A DNA stretch of 64,000 nucleotides from an uncultured Verrucomicrobia subdivision 3 bacterium (GCA_937890005.1 CALBZA010000040.1:7817-71816), one strand, 5' to 3'. Counted from the first letter of the stretch, positions 44,674-54,327 are shown. Numbers and translations are program-made. The notes: a model not told the origin generated them from the sequence alone.

Positions 44674-45462
44674 TCATTTTACAAACCCAAACCCTGCCAC
44701 AAGCAATCCGAAGCCGAGCTGCAACGCAAGCCATGTTCCCATCATAAGGAATAACGTTCGGAATAAGGGAACATTCATCAGTCGCGCGAGGGCGGTTGCC
44801 AGCAGGAACACGAACCAGATGTTGAATCCGTTCGAGGCGAGGATGACCGGCCACGATTTGTTGCGCAGTTCGAGCTGCTGGAGAGTGTCGGTGATTCCAG
44901 TGGCGCTGCCGGTCTGGATGCTGAACGCGAGAATGGCGAAGACAATGTTGCCGAGAATGGAAATCATGCTCGCGAGACCGGCCGCTTCGATTGCTTTCAG
45001 CCAGTTCAAACGTTCCTTCAGGAACAGCCGCGCCAGCAGGCAGAGGACAAATGACCACCACGCGACCCGCAGCACGCTGATGACAAAAAATCCGATGCCG
45101 ACGAGCGGATGAATGATTTCCGGACGGGAAAGCTGTTCGATGATCCGGATGCTCTTTTCCGCTTCGGCCTGCTCGATCTTGCCGGCGGCGAGCTGTTCGT
45201 TGACGACTGCTGTCTGCTTTGATTTGAGTTCGTTGAGGATTCCGGGCTGCGACAAAATCGTTCCAAAGGTGAAGCTGGAAACGATCGTTGCGAGCAGAAT
45301 GGGAATGATCCAGCTCCCGGGCTGATGGCGGGCCGATTCGCGGATGTCCTGAAACACTGCGCCGGGAATGGCGAAGACGTTCAGCAATCGGGCGAGGAGC
45401 GACATCTGGGCAGTCGGTCCGGTTGCGGGCGGGACATTCGGTATTACTGGCGGCACTTCCAT
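44674..45462 (-). CDS. YIP1-family membrane protein
   Basis: 262 residues from the ATG at 45462. It has five or six membrane segments; LLARLLNVFAIPGAVFQDIRES and GLASMISILGNIVFAILAF fit the YIP1 family. A TTG start at 45477 in the same frame would sit inside a CAATC pentamer array just upstream and is less likely. It ends 45 bases before the adaptor gene of the efflux operon and is probably co-transcribed, though no function in efflux is known. Confidence 0.8.
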   Translation of the reverse strand: MEVPPVIPNVPPATGPTAQMSLLARLLNVFAIPGAVFQDIRESARHQPGSWIIPILLATIVSSFTFGTILSQPGILNELKSKQTAVVNEQLAAGKIEQAEAEKSIRIIEQLSRPEIIHPLVGIGFFVISVLRVAWWSFVLCLLARLFLKERLNWLKAIEAAGLASMISILGNIVFAILAFSIQTGSATGITDTLQQLELRNKSWPVILASNGFNIWFVFLLATALARLMNVPLFRTLFLMMGTWLALQLGFGLLVAGFGFVK

Positions 45463-45464
45463 TT

Positions 45465-45484
45465 CAATCCAATCCAATCCAATC
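45465..45484. repeat. Pentamer repeat before the YIP1 gene
   Basis: CAATC four times in tandem on the plus strand, immediately upstream of the YIP1 ATG and covering its ribosome-binding position. Confidence 0.8.
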
Positions 45485-45603
45485 AGTCGCGACGGTTCCG
45501 CGAAGACTCGGTGTCAGTTCAGGCGGATATTTTTTCTGTCGCGGCGGTCAGGTTGCAGTGAATCGGCGGCGGTGTCGAGGGACGAGCTTGGGGGAAAACG
45601 AAG

Positions 45604-45677
45604 TGGCTGTCCGACATGGATTCGAACCATGACAAAAGCCTCCAAAGGGCCTTGTGCTACCATTACACCATCGGACA
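45604..45677 (-). tRNA. tRNA-Gln (anticodon TTG)
   Basis: Reads 5'-TGTCCGA acceptor, D arm with AATGGTAGCAC, anticodon stem AGGCC/GGCTT with loop CTTTGGA (anticodon TTG), T arm CATGG-TTCGAAT-CCATG, acceptor TCGGACA, then GCCA, so the CCA is encoded. All four arms fold. Glutamine CAA. Confidence 0.95.
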
Positions 45678-45756
45678 AGCCGGTGCTGAAAGTAGCCTCG
45701 CGCCGCCCGAGGCGTCAAATCATCTCTCTGCTCCACGGGATGAGAAGGGAGTTTTT

Positions 45757-45843
45757 ACAGAAGATAACGAAGGAAACGAACATGTGAGGATTGATGGCGT
45801 GACCCTCGAAAGATTCCCTTCGTTCTCTTCGTTTCCTTCTGTT
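45757..45843. repeat. Nonamer inverted element, copy 1
   Basis: The left arm (45757-45781) has GAAGATAAC then GAAGGAAAC; the right arm (45814-45843) reads as the reverse complement AACAGAAGGAAACGAAGAG. Period 9, arms about 25-30 bases, spacer about 32. A second copy lies at 50660. It is intergenic between the tRNA and the lipoprotein gene. Confidence 0.75.
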
Positions 45844-45951
45844 CCAATTTTGTTCCGAATCTGGAGTCCTTCCAAAATTCCCGGAATGTTGGAACCAGAT
45901 GCCGCTTTACTTTGCTGACCTCAACGCGTTCTCTCTTGCGGCAGGAAGATT

Positions 45952-47712
45952 ATGAAAACTCCACTGAACACCGTTCTCGTTCTTGCGCTCGCATTCGCAT
46001 GGTCTGGTTGTAAAAAGGCCGGCGATTCCGACGCGCAAGCGGTCAAGCCGTATCGCGAAACTTCGTTTGATGCAGTCACACGGCAACTCGATCCGGGCGG
46101 CAGCATCTACGGCTATCTCTCGACCGATCAGTGGATGGCCGGACTTTCGACCAACATTCTCAAGCTGCAGCAACTGGCTGACCTGATTCCTTCGGAACAA
46201 CTCGAACGTGAACATCTGCACCGCGCGATCGCCGGTGTTGCGCGTGCGATCGAGAAGAGCGGCGTTGAGTCGCTTACAGGCGTTGGTGTGAGCGGCGTTC
46301 AGGTGTCGCCGGAACTGTTCCGAACCAAGCTGATTCTCCACCACAACAAAGGCCGGGGCGACGGCGTGTTCTGGAACATCATGGGGGAAAAGGCGCACGC
46401 GCTCACCGGAATTGACCTTCTTCCCGAGCACACGGCGCTCGCGGCGTTCGGCGATGTAAACGTGCGGCTGATCTGGTCCACCGTGCAGGAGGAGGTGAAG
46501 AACATCGGCGTGCCCGAACTTTCGAACGCCATCGCCGAGTGGCCCCAGGTGTTCGAGCAGAGAACGCAGATCAAGTGGAACAAGTTCCTCGACTCCCTGA
46601 ACGGCGAAGTCGGATTCGCATTGACGCTGAACGACGCCAACATGGTTGCTGTGCCGTTCACAGAAGGATTGAGGGTCCCGGAACCGGGAATCCTGCTCGC
46701 CGTGAAAGTGAACGACGATCTGCTTTACGATCGCATCAGCGGCGAAATGGAAAAGAGCGGGATGGCGCGCATGACCAATGAAAAGGGTTTGAGGATGGCG
46801 GCGATTCGGATGCCGATTCCAGTGCCGCTCGATCTTGAACTCACAGTTGCGCGCAGCGGCGATTATTTGTTCGTTGCCAGTTCAAGTCTGTTGGTGCGAG
46901 AGGTGATCGATGTTCAGTCCGGCAAGGAAAAGGGTTTGCGCGGAAGGGAAGATTTTGTGGAGCTGCTGAAGTATCTGCCGGATGAAGGCAATCATTTCTT
47001 TTATACCGACCGGCGATTCTCCGGGACGATTCAGTCTGTTCAGAAATCCATTCTGTCGAAGAAAGATCCGGCAAGTGCCAGTTCGCCAGTGGTGCAGACC
47101 CTTCTCAATCAAAAACCAAAATTCGGCATGGTGGTGGGACGCCGCACTTCCACGGGATGGGAAAGTGTTTCAGTCGGCAATCAGGATTCAGCAACCGCGC
47201 TGGTTGCCGCACCCGCGGCGGGCGGCGTGATGATAGGATCAGCGATGCTGCTTCCCGCGCTTGCCAAGGCGAAGGATCGAGCGCAATCGATTTCCTGTGT
47301 GAACCACATGAAACAGATTGGCCTCGCGTTCCAGGTTTGGGCGGGAGACCACGATGACAGCTTTTCTTTCAATCTCAGCAGACAGAAAGGTGGCACGCTG
47401 GAACTTTGCGATCGCGACGCCGAGGGATTCGATCGGAACGCTTATCAACATTTGAAGGTGATGGCTGACGAGTTGAGCACTCCCAAAATTCTGGTCTGCC
47501 CGGAAGACAAAGTGGCCGCGGTCGCGGCAGGTTTTTCACAGTTGTCCGCTGGAAACGTGAGTTACAAGTTCCGCTCCGGCAAACAGGTTTCAGAAAACAA
47601 TCCTTTGGAAGTCCTGGCGATTTGCCCGATCCATGGACACGTGTTGACGGTTGACGGCGCTGTTAAGAGAGGATTTGAGGAGCATGGATCTCACGCGCAC
47701 GCGCACCCGTGA
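45952..47712 (+). CDS. Lipoprotein with C-terminal pseudopilin-like tail
   Basis: 586 residues. Signal with lipobox WSGC near residue 20. Residues about 35-400 are a beta-rich domain that I can only liken to DUF3352-type proteins. Residues about 430-585 contain GSAMLLPALAKAKDRAQSIS then CVNHMKQIGLAFQVWAGDHDD and CPEDKVA, the helix and Cys pattern of type-II pseudopilins that are abundant in Verrucomicrobia (H-X9-DG group; here HGHVLTVDG). The joining of these parts is unusual. It is probably surface or periplasmic. Function unknown. Confidence 0.7.
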   Translation: MKTPLNTVLVLALAFAWSGCKKAGDSDAQAVKPYRETSFDAVTRQLDPGGSIYGYLSTDQWMAGLSTNILKLQQLADLIPSEQLEREHLHRAIAGVARAIEKSGVESLTGVGVSGVQVSPELFRTKLILHHNKGRGDGVFWNIMGEKAHALTGIDLLPEHTALAAFGDVNVRLIWSTVQEEVKNIGVPELSNAIAEWPQVFEQRTQIKWNKFLDSLNGEVGFALTLNDANMVAVPFTEGLRVPEPGILLAVKVNDDLLYDRISGEMEKSGMARMTNEKGLRMAAIRMPIPVPLDLELTVARSGDYLFVASSSLLVREVIDVQSGKEKGLRGREDFVELLKYLPDEGNHFFYTDRRFSGTIQSVQKSILSKKDPASASSPVVQTLLNQKPKFGMVVGRRTSTGWESVSVGNQDSATALVAAPAAGGVMIGSAMLLPALAKAKDRAQSISCVNHMKQIGLAFQVWAGDHDDSFSFNLSRQKGGTLELCDRDAEGFDRNAYQHLKVMADELSTPKILVCPEDKVAAVAAGFSQLSAGNVSYKFRSGKQVSENNPLEVLAICPIHGHVLTVDGAVKRGFEEHGSHAHAHP

Positions 47713-48298
47713 TCCGGTCGAATGGCTGGAGACATGTCCGGATTTTTCGTCACCGATCGCCAACCAGCTCAGGGAATGGATTCTCGAGTGGGAGCCGGAT
47801 CTGACGGAGTCGGTCAAGTGGAACATGCTTTGTTTCTCCGGGCGCAAGCTGATTTGCGGGATCAGCGCCTGCAAGAAGCACGCGGGGCTCTCGTTCTTTC
47901 GCGGAACGGAGCTGCCCGATCCGGAGAAGCTGTTCGAGCCGGGAAGTGAGAACAACACGAACATCTGCAGCCTGCGAATTGTGGCGTTGCAGGAAGTGAA
48001 TCGCGCCGCGTTGCGTGATCTCCTTCATGCGGCCGTTGAGCTGGATGCAGAGCCTGCGATTCCACCTCCGCCCAAGCGCAGACGCGCGCCGCTGCCGCTT
48101 CCGGAATCTCTTGCAAAAGCCTTGAAACGCGACCGCGTGGCTGCGGTAAACTTTGAAAAGCTTTCACCCACCTGCCGACGCGAATACATCGTCTGGGTTG
48201 GGACCGCAAAGCTTCCTGAAACTCAAAAGCGGCGGCTGGAACAGACGCTGAAGGCACTGCGCAGCGGCCTGAAATGGATCGATCGCAAGAAGGCGTAG
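47684..48298 (+). CDS. DUF1801/YdeI-type protein
   Basis: 204 residues from the ATG at 47684, with GAGGAG a base or two upstream; it overlaps the end of the lipoprotein gene by 29 bases. The N-terminus (about 20-120) has TESVKWNMLCFSGRKLICGISACKKHAGLSFF, the DUF1801 core. The C-terminus (about 140-204) has LAKALKRDRVAAVNFEKLSPTCRREYIVWVG, which is YdeI/OmpD-associated. Role unknown; these small proteins are common and often linked to stress. It is followed by a heptamer array. Confidence 0.85.
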   Translation: MDLTRTRTRDPVEWLETCPDFSSPIANQLREWILEWEPDLTESVKWNMLCFSGRKLICGISACKKHAGLSFFRGTELPDPEKLFEPGSENNTNICSLRIVALQEVNRAALRDLLHAAVELDAEPAIPPPPKRRRAPLPLPESLAKALKRDRVAAVNFEKLSPTCRREYIVWVGTAKLPETQKRRLEQTLKALRSGLKWIDRKKA

Positions 48299-48334
48299 TG
48301 AACTGAGCGGACTTTGAACTGTCGCGAGTCACAA

Positions 48335-48369
48335 AACCCGAAACCCGGAACTCAAAACTTGGAACTTTG
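48335..48369. repeat. Intergenic heptamer array
   Basis: Units AACCCGA, AACCCGG, AACTCAA, AACTTGG and AACTTTG, five tandem 7-mers between two convergent genes. They abut the YjfB gene's stop. The first two units match those at the 3' end of the DUF1592 gene. Confidence 0.85.
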
Positions 48370-48372
48370 ACG

Positions 48373-48570
48373 TCAGGCGTAAACGTCGAGGTGATAGTCG
48401 GCGGGATTCTTCACAGCGGCCTGTTCGAGCATCTGGATCATTGCCGCGCCCTGTTGTTTTTCCACGTCCTGAGCTTTCTTCAGCACGGCCACGCCGATTT
48501 CCGCCTGTGTGGTCTGTGCGTTCAGAACGCTGTCGAGAAGTGAGCTGGCCGGCGCGCCGGAGATGTTCAT
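48373..48570 (-). CDS. YjfB-family putative motility protein
   Basis: 65 residues from the ATG at 48570, with GGAG about 5 bases upstream; the frame is open to 48609. It reads MNISGAPASSLLDSV then QAEIGVAVLKKAQDVEKQQ and MIQMLEQA. The VLKKAxDxxxxQ pattern is the YjfB family, small cytoplasmic helical proteins of unknown function often near motility genes. No flagellar genes are present here. Confidence 0.8.
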   Translation of the reverse strand: MNISGAPASSLLDSVLNAQTTQAEIGVAVLKKAQDVEKQQGAAMIQMLEQAAVKNPADYHLDVYA

Positions 48571-48666
48571 GGCTCCGTCATCGGCGGAACTTTGCAACAC
48601 TTGAAGCAATTTTCCGCGACGGGAACGGGATGGAACTGCCGGCCCGCCTCGGATACTTTCCAGCGC

Positions 48667-49419
48667 GTGAAGCTGATTTCATGGAACGTAAACGGACTGC
48701 GCGCCGTGCTGCGCAAAAGTTTCCTGGATTACATCGAACAGGAACAGCCGGACATCCTCTGCCTTCAGGAAACCAAATGCACGCCCGACGATGTCGAACA
48801 GCTCTGGCCGGTGAGCTACACGACCTATTGGAATTGCGCGGTGAAGAAGGGCTATTCCGGAGTTGCGATTTTCAGCAAGGTTCGCCCGATCGAAGTGAAG
48901 CCGCACATTTCCATTCCCGAGCACGATCAGGAGGGACGCGTGTTGATGGCGGAGTTTCCCGATTTCTATCTGATCAATGTTTACGTGCCGAACTCCAAAC
49001 GTGATTTGTCGCGGCTGGCGTACCGGCAGAACTGGGATCGAGACTTTCTCGCCTATCTCAAACGGTTGGAGACGACAAAGCCGGTGGTGTTCTGCGGCGA
49101 TTTGAATGTTGCACACAAGGAAATCGATCTCGCCAATCCGAAGGCCAACGTCCGCAACCACGGTTTCACGCCGGAAGAACGCGCCGGGTTCGACGCCTTC
49201 GTCAACGCAGGGTTTGTGGACACGTTCCGCGAATTCGAAAAGGGCGGGGGACATTACACCTGGTGGAGCCCGATGAGCGGTGCGCGAAAGCGAAACATTG
49301 GCTGGCGGCTGGATTACTTCCTCATCAGCGCTTCACTCCGTCCGCGCCTGAAAACCGCGTTCATTCGAAAGGATGTCGAGGGATCGGATCATTGCCCGGT
49401 CGGCATCGAACTCGGCTGA
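48667..49419 (+). CDS. xth: Exodeoxyribonuclease III
   Basis: 250 residues from a GTG at 48667 (MKLISWNVNGLRAVLRKSF), the family's normal start; the upstream frame is not expected. Motifs: WNVNGLRA, LQETKCTPDD (metal-binding Glu), GYSGVAIFSK, CGDLNVAHKEIDL, and GSDHCPVGIEL at the end (catalytic His). It removes abasic-site and 3'-blocked ends in base-excision repair. Of the XthA group. No operon partner. Confidence 0.94.
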   Translation: MKLISWNVNGLRAVLRKSFLDYIEQEQPDILCLQETKCTPDDVEQLWPVSYTTYWNCAVKKGYSGVAIFSKVRPIEVKPHISIPEHDQEGRVLMAEFPDFYLINVYVPNSKRDLSRLAYRQNWDRDFLAYLKRLETTKPVVFCGDLNVAHKEIDLANPKANVRNHGFTPEERAGFDAFVNAGFVDTFREFEKGGGHYTWWSPMSGARKRNIGWRLDYFLISASLRPRLKTAFIRKDVEGSDHCPVGIELG

Positions 49420-49527
49420 TCGTTTGAAATGCAGGACTGCGATTCTGTGAGTCGCAGCAGCCCCTGAAGTCAGATCAGCGCTCGAAATCTTCAGTTTTGA
49501 AGGGACGACCATGCCCGTGGCAAACGC

Positions 49528-50544
49528 TCAGGTTTTTTTGTCCGGCTGTGCATCGACGTGATGATAGACGTCGCTCATCACCTTCATGGTGAATCCTCCG
49601 ACGGCTTCTCCATTGATCTCGCACATCCAGTCATTCAGGTCGGCAAAAGCCACGGTGACGTCATCGCCTTCTTTGAGGTTGGTCAGGGCGGCCGGGCTGT
49701 TTTCCAGTCTGCCATGAATGGATTCCCCTTCGATTGAATTCACCGATACCCACATAAACTCCTCGTTTTCGCCATCCGCAAACCGGGCTTTGATAACGTA
49801 GGGCGACTCGGTGTTTGGTTTCCGGGTGAAGGCATCCACAAACTCCGGCCAGCGTCGGCGCGCTTCATTGACAGCGGCGACAAGGCGTGGGTCATCAGAG
49901 GAAACGTTTACGATCGGGGCAAATGTCGGTTCGTCGAAAAGTTCGAGCGGTTTCCCCGACTGAAGCTTTTCCACGACGCACGGCGCAAACTCGTTGCAAC
50001 GGCCAAGCTCGGGGCAGTAGATCGCAAGACAATCGTCCGCCGCAAAAGGCACCAACATCCTGCCCAGAATGGCATAAAGCGGTTCACGTTCCTCCGGTGA
50101 AGGGCGGCTGCCGAAAACATCGGCGGAGATCCAGGCGCGATGCGAAGCCACGGCGCGGGCCAGTCGCATGTCAGAGATCGACTCGGCGAATTTTTCCGGC
50201 TCGCTCATGTAAGGTTGCACGAAGGAGTTGATCAGGAACTGGCGTGCACCGGTGTTGATGAAATAGCTTTTGCCGCTGCCGGGCTGCAGTGAGGGCTGCA
50301 CTTTTTCGGCGGGCACCGGCACGATCGTGTTGGGTTCCGGTTCGTCTGCAATGCGGAGCTCGACCCCCAGTGCGCGCGATGCCGCCTGTCTCACCTGCCA
50401 GTCCGCAAAGGTCCGCGCCTCGCTGAGAAGAAACACGAGCGCGGTGAGCGGTTTCTGTTCTCCGGACTGCCGGCGGCGAAGCAGCCGCCAGGCAACAACG
50501 ATCGTAAACAGAAGAATGACGGAGACGAGGAGCGCGGTTTTCAT
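49528..50544 (-). CDS. Membrane-anchored DUF2314 protein
   Basis: 338 residues with one N-terminal membrane segment (ALLVSVILLFTIVVAWRLL). Residues about 245-325 match DUF2314 (SPYVIKARFADGENEEFMWVSVNSIEGESIHG, then VTVAFADLNDWM). The middle (about 95-235) is unrecognised, with a FINTGARQFLINS start. Function unknown. It is divergent from moxR, with a nonamer inverted element between the two. Confidence 0.75.
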   Translation of the reverse strand: MKTALLVSVILLFTIVVAWRLLRRRQSGEQKPLTALVFLLSEARTFADWQVRQAASRALGVELRIADEPEPNTIVPVPAEKVQPSLQPGSGKSYFINTGARQFLINSFVQPYMSEPEKFAESISDMRLARAVASHRAWISADVFGSRPSPEEREPLYAILGRMLVPFAADDCLAIYCPELGRCNEFAPCVVEKLQSGKPLELFDEPTFAPIVNVSSDDPRLVAAVNEARRRWPEFVDAFTRKPNTESPYVIKARFADGENEEFMWVSVNSIEGESIHGRLENSPAALTNLKEGDDVTVAFADLNDWMCEINGEAVGGFTMKVMSDVYHHVDAQPDKKT

Positions 50545-50854
50545 AACGGTGACCGTTGACGAACCGAACGACGCAACACTAGCAGCGTAAAAAGCGAAGT
50601 CGAGATTTCTGGTTCAGTTTCTTTGCAACGGCCTGCGTTAAGCAGAGAAACTGATCTGTCACAGAAGAAACGAAGAGAACGAAGTGGTGTTTTCAGAAGT
50701 TGACCCGGTTGGTAAGTCGCCTCTCTCTTCTTCGTTCCCTTCGTTTCCTTCTGTGGTGAATCTGCTTTCCGGAGTCAGTTCATGCGGCATTTACCCGAAT
50801 GTGGGTTGTTCCCACGCTTGAGTCTGTTCGGGGCACTCCCTAGATTCTCACCCG
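50545..50854. other. Intergenic region before moxR
   Basis: 310 bases between the divergent DUF2314 and moxR genes. It holds the second nonamer inverted element (50660-50758) and must contain the moxR operon promoter, which I cannot locate with confidence. Confidence 0.5.
50660..50758. repeat. Nonamer inverted element, copy 2
   Basis: Left arm 50660-50684 (CACAGAAGAAACGAAGAG, then AACGAAG); right arm 50728-50758, whose reverse complement reads CACCACAGAAGGAAACGAAG. Period 9 with GAAGGRAAC units, arms about 25-30 bases, spacer about 43. Closely similar to the element at 45757. Confidence 0.78.
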
Positions 50855-51835
<981 letters not shown>

Positions 51836-51889
51836 AGCTCTTGAAGTCCGTTTGCGATGCCCTTCGTTTTTTGACCTGAAATTTTGATC

Positions 51890-54220
51890 ATGAACCTGAA
51901 AACATTCCTGAGCCTCGTTGCCGTTGCGTCGCTTACCGCCTGCGCAGCGCAATCCAAAAAGGCCGCACCGGTCCAAGCCAGACACACCTTCACCATTGGC
52001 ACGAACGATTTCCTGCTCGACGGCAAACCGCTTCAGATTCGTTGCGGTGAAATTCATGCCGCGCGTGTTCCGAAAGAATACTGGCGTCACCGGTTGCAAA
52101 TGGCCAAGGCGATGGGCCTGAACACCGTTTGCGCGTATCTCTTCTGGAACATGCACGAGCCGCGTCCGGGTGAATTCAACTGGTCCGGCCAGGCTGACGT
52201 TGCGGAGTTTTGCCGCATCGCCCAGGAGGAGGGATTGTGGGTGCTTCTGCGGCCCGGTCCGTATTCCTGTGCCGAATGGGAAATGGGCGGACTGCCGTGG
52301 TGGCTGTTGAAACACGACGACATCCAGCTTCGTTCCCGCGACGCAAATTTTATCGCTGCTGCGAAACGTTATCTCGCCGAAGTCGGCCGTGTGCTTGGCC
52401 CGCTGCAGGTCACTCGAGGCGGACCGATCCTGTTGGTGCAGGTGGAAAATGAATACGGCTTCTATGCCAAGGACGCCGAATACATGGGCGAACTGCGGCA
52501 GGCGTTGCTAGATGCGGGATTCGATGTGCCCCTCTTTGCCTGCAACCCGACGCATGCGCTGAAGAACGGTTATCGCTCCGATCTGTTCCCCGTTGTGAAT
52601 TTCGGTTCCGATCCGGCGAATGGATTCCGTGCGTTGCGTGAGATTCTGCCGGTCGGTCCGCTCATGTGCGGTGAATTTTATCCCGGCTGGTTCGACACGT
52701 GGGGCTCGCCGCATCATTACGGCAAAACCGATCAATACCTGCGCGACCTGGAATACATGCTGAAGGCAAACGGTTCGTTCAGCATTTACATGGCGCATGG
52801 CGGAACCACCTTTGGCTTCTGGACCGGCGCGGATCGTCCCTTCAAGCCGGACACATCGAGCTACGATTACGACGCGCCGATCAGCGAGGCCGGCTGGACA
52901 ACGGACAAGTTTTTCAAAACGCGCGAGCTGTTCGCGAAATACCTTTTGCCGGGCGAAACGCTGCCCGAACCGCCTCCGGCCAATCCGTTGACGTCGATCG
53001 CGCCGGTCGAAGTGAAGGAATTCGCGCCGGTGTTTGCGAACCTGCCGAAACCCGTTCGCGACGAAACGCCGCGGAACATGGAAAAGTACGACCAGGACTT
53101 CGGCTGCATCTTGTATCGCACCACGATTCCTGCCGGTCCGGCAGTGACGCTCGAAGCCAGGGCGATTCACGACATCGGGCAGGTGTTTTTGAACGGTGAG
53201 CGCATCGGCTTCACCGACCGTCGCAGCCGCAATTTCAAAGTTCGGCTTCCTGAACGCTCCGCCGCGGCACAGTTGGACATTCTCGTCGAAGCGATGGGAC
53301 GCGTGAACTTTGGTGTCGAGGTGCATGACCGCAAAGGCATTCATGGGCCTGTGACGCTTGGAGGACAAACGCTGACGGGCTGGGAAGTCTTTAATCTTCC
53401 GTTGAACGAGAAAATGATTCGTGGATTGAAGTTCACCTCCGGAACCCCCAAAGGCCCGGCGTTCTATCGCGTGAAGGTGAATGTCGATAAACCCGCGGAT
53501 ACGTTCCTGGACATGCGTCCGTGGGGCAAAGGTTTTGCCTGGGTGAACGGACACAACCTCGGCCGCTTCTGGAACATCGGGCCGCAGCAGACCATGTATG
53601 TGCCGGGGCCGTGGCTGAAGAAGGGTGCCAACGAAATCATCATTCTCGATTTGATCGGTCCGGAAAAACCGGTGGTCGCAGCGCTCGAGAAACCGATTCT
53701 CGACACGCTTCGTCCGGAACTCGATTTCGCGACGGTCAAACGGCCCGCAGTCACGCTTCAGCTCGATTCTGCAAAACCGGTGCATTCCGCGGCGTTTGAA
53801 CCCGGCGCCGGGCAGCAGGAAATTCGCTTCGCTCAGCCTGTGTCAGGCCGCTTCTTCTGTCTTGAAACACTCAGTGCGCATGATGGAAAGCCGTACGCCG
53901 CGGTGGCGGAACTGTCGTTGCTCGATGCCGACGGCAAGCTGTTGAGCACGGAAGGCTGGACCATCGCCTATGTTGACAGCGAAGAGCGGACACGCGAAGA
54001 CGGCACCGCGGAGAACGCGATCGATGGCCAGACGGCGAACTTCTGGCATACGCAATGGGGCGACGCTCAGCCTGCGCATCCGCACCGTCTGATTCTCAAT
54101 CTTGGCTCGACGAAAACGATCAGCGGCTTCCGCTACGTTCCGCGCCAGGGTTCGGGCAGCGTCGGCGGCCGGATCAAGGATTACCGGATTTACGTCGGAG
54201 AGGATCTGGTAAAGCCATAG
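51890..54220 (+). CDS. Lipoprotein GH35 beta-galactosidase with C-terminal F5/8-type domain
   Basis: 776 residues from the ATG at 51890 (a TTG at 51884 is also in frame). Lipobox LTAC at 15-18. GH35 motifs: ICAYLFWNMHEP-like VCAYLFWNMHEPRPGEF, RPGPYSCAEWEMGGLPWWLL, VENEYG with the acid Glu188, and CGEFYPGWFDTWG with the nucleophile Glu262. The C-terminus (about 640-776) contains EDGTAENAIDGQTANFWHTQ, an F5/8-type C (discoidin) sugar-binding domain. It releases terminal beta-galactose, perhaps from pectic galactan. It sits between moxR and DUF58, where no CAZyme is expected. Confidence 0.93.
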   Translation: MNLKTFLSLVAVASLTACAAQSKKAAPVQARHTFTIGTNDFLLDGKPLQIRCGEIHAARVPKEYWRHRLQMAKAMGLNTVCAYLFWNMHEPRPGEFNWSGQADVAEFCRIAQEEGLWVLLRPGPYSCAEWEMGGLPWWLLKHDDIQLRSRDANFIAAAKRYLAEVGRVLGPLQVTRGGPILLVQVENEYGFYAKDAEYMGELRQALLDAGFDVPLFACNPTHALKNGYRSDLFPVVNFGSDPANGFRALREILPVGPLMCGEFYPGWFDTWGSPHHYGKTDQYLRDLEYMLKANGSFSIYMAHGGTTFGFWTGADRPFKPDTSSYDYDAPISEAGWTTDKFFKTRELFAKYLLPGETLPEPPPANPLTSIAPVEVKEFAPVFANLPKPVRDETPRNMEKYDQDFGCILYRTTIPAGPAVTLEARAIHDIGQVFLNGERIGFTDRRSRNFKVRLPERSAAAQLDILVEAMGRVNFGVEVHDRKGIHGPVTLGGQTLTGWEVFNLPLNEKMIRGLKFTSGTPKGPAFYRVKVNVDKPADTFLDMRPWGKGFAWVNGHNLGRFWNIGPQQTMYVPGPWLKKGANEIIILDLIGPEKPVVAALEKPILDTLRPELDFATVKRPAVTLQLDSAKPVHSAAFEPGAGQQEIRFAQPVSGRFFCLETLSAHDGKPYAAVAELSLLDADGKLLSTEGWTIAYVDSEERTREDGTAENAIDGQTANFWHTQWGDAQPAHPHRLILNLGSTKTISGFRYVPRQGSGSVGGRIKDYRIYVGEDLVKP

Positions 54221-54228
54221 GCGTTCTC

Positions 54229-54325
54229 ATTTATGATTTATGATGTTTGATTTATGATCTGGATGGTTGAAAACCCACGATGGCGATGTGTTCAAATCAT
54301 CCATTGTAGATCATAGTCATAAATC
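54229..54325. repeat. Inverted heptamer element between GH35 and DUF58
   Basis: Left part from 54229: ATTTATG, ATTTATG, ATGTTTG, ATTTATG, then ATCTGGATGG. The right part (54291-54325) is its imperfect reverse complement. It ends 3 bases before the DUF58 start codon at 54328. Confidence 0.75.
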
Positions 54326-54327
54326 CC

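Noticed and set aside
45604..45951. tRNA-Gln 3' end as an integration site
   Set aside because: No duplicated tRNA 3' segment or integrase gene is visible nearby; only the nonamer repeat follows.
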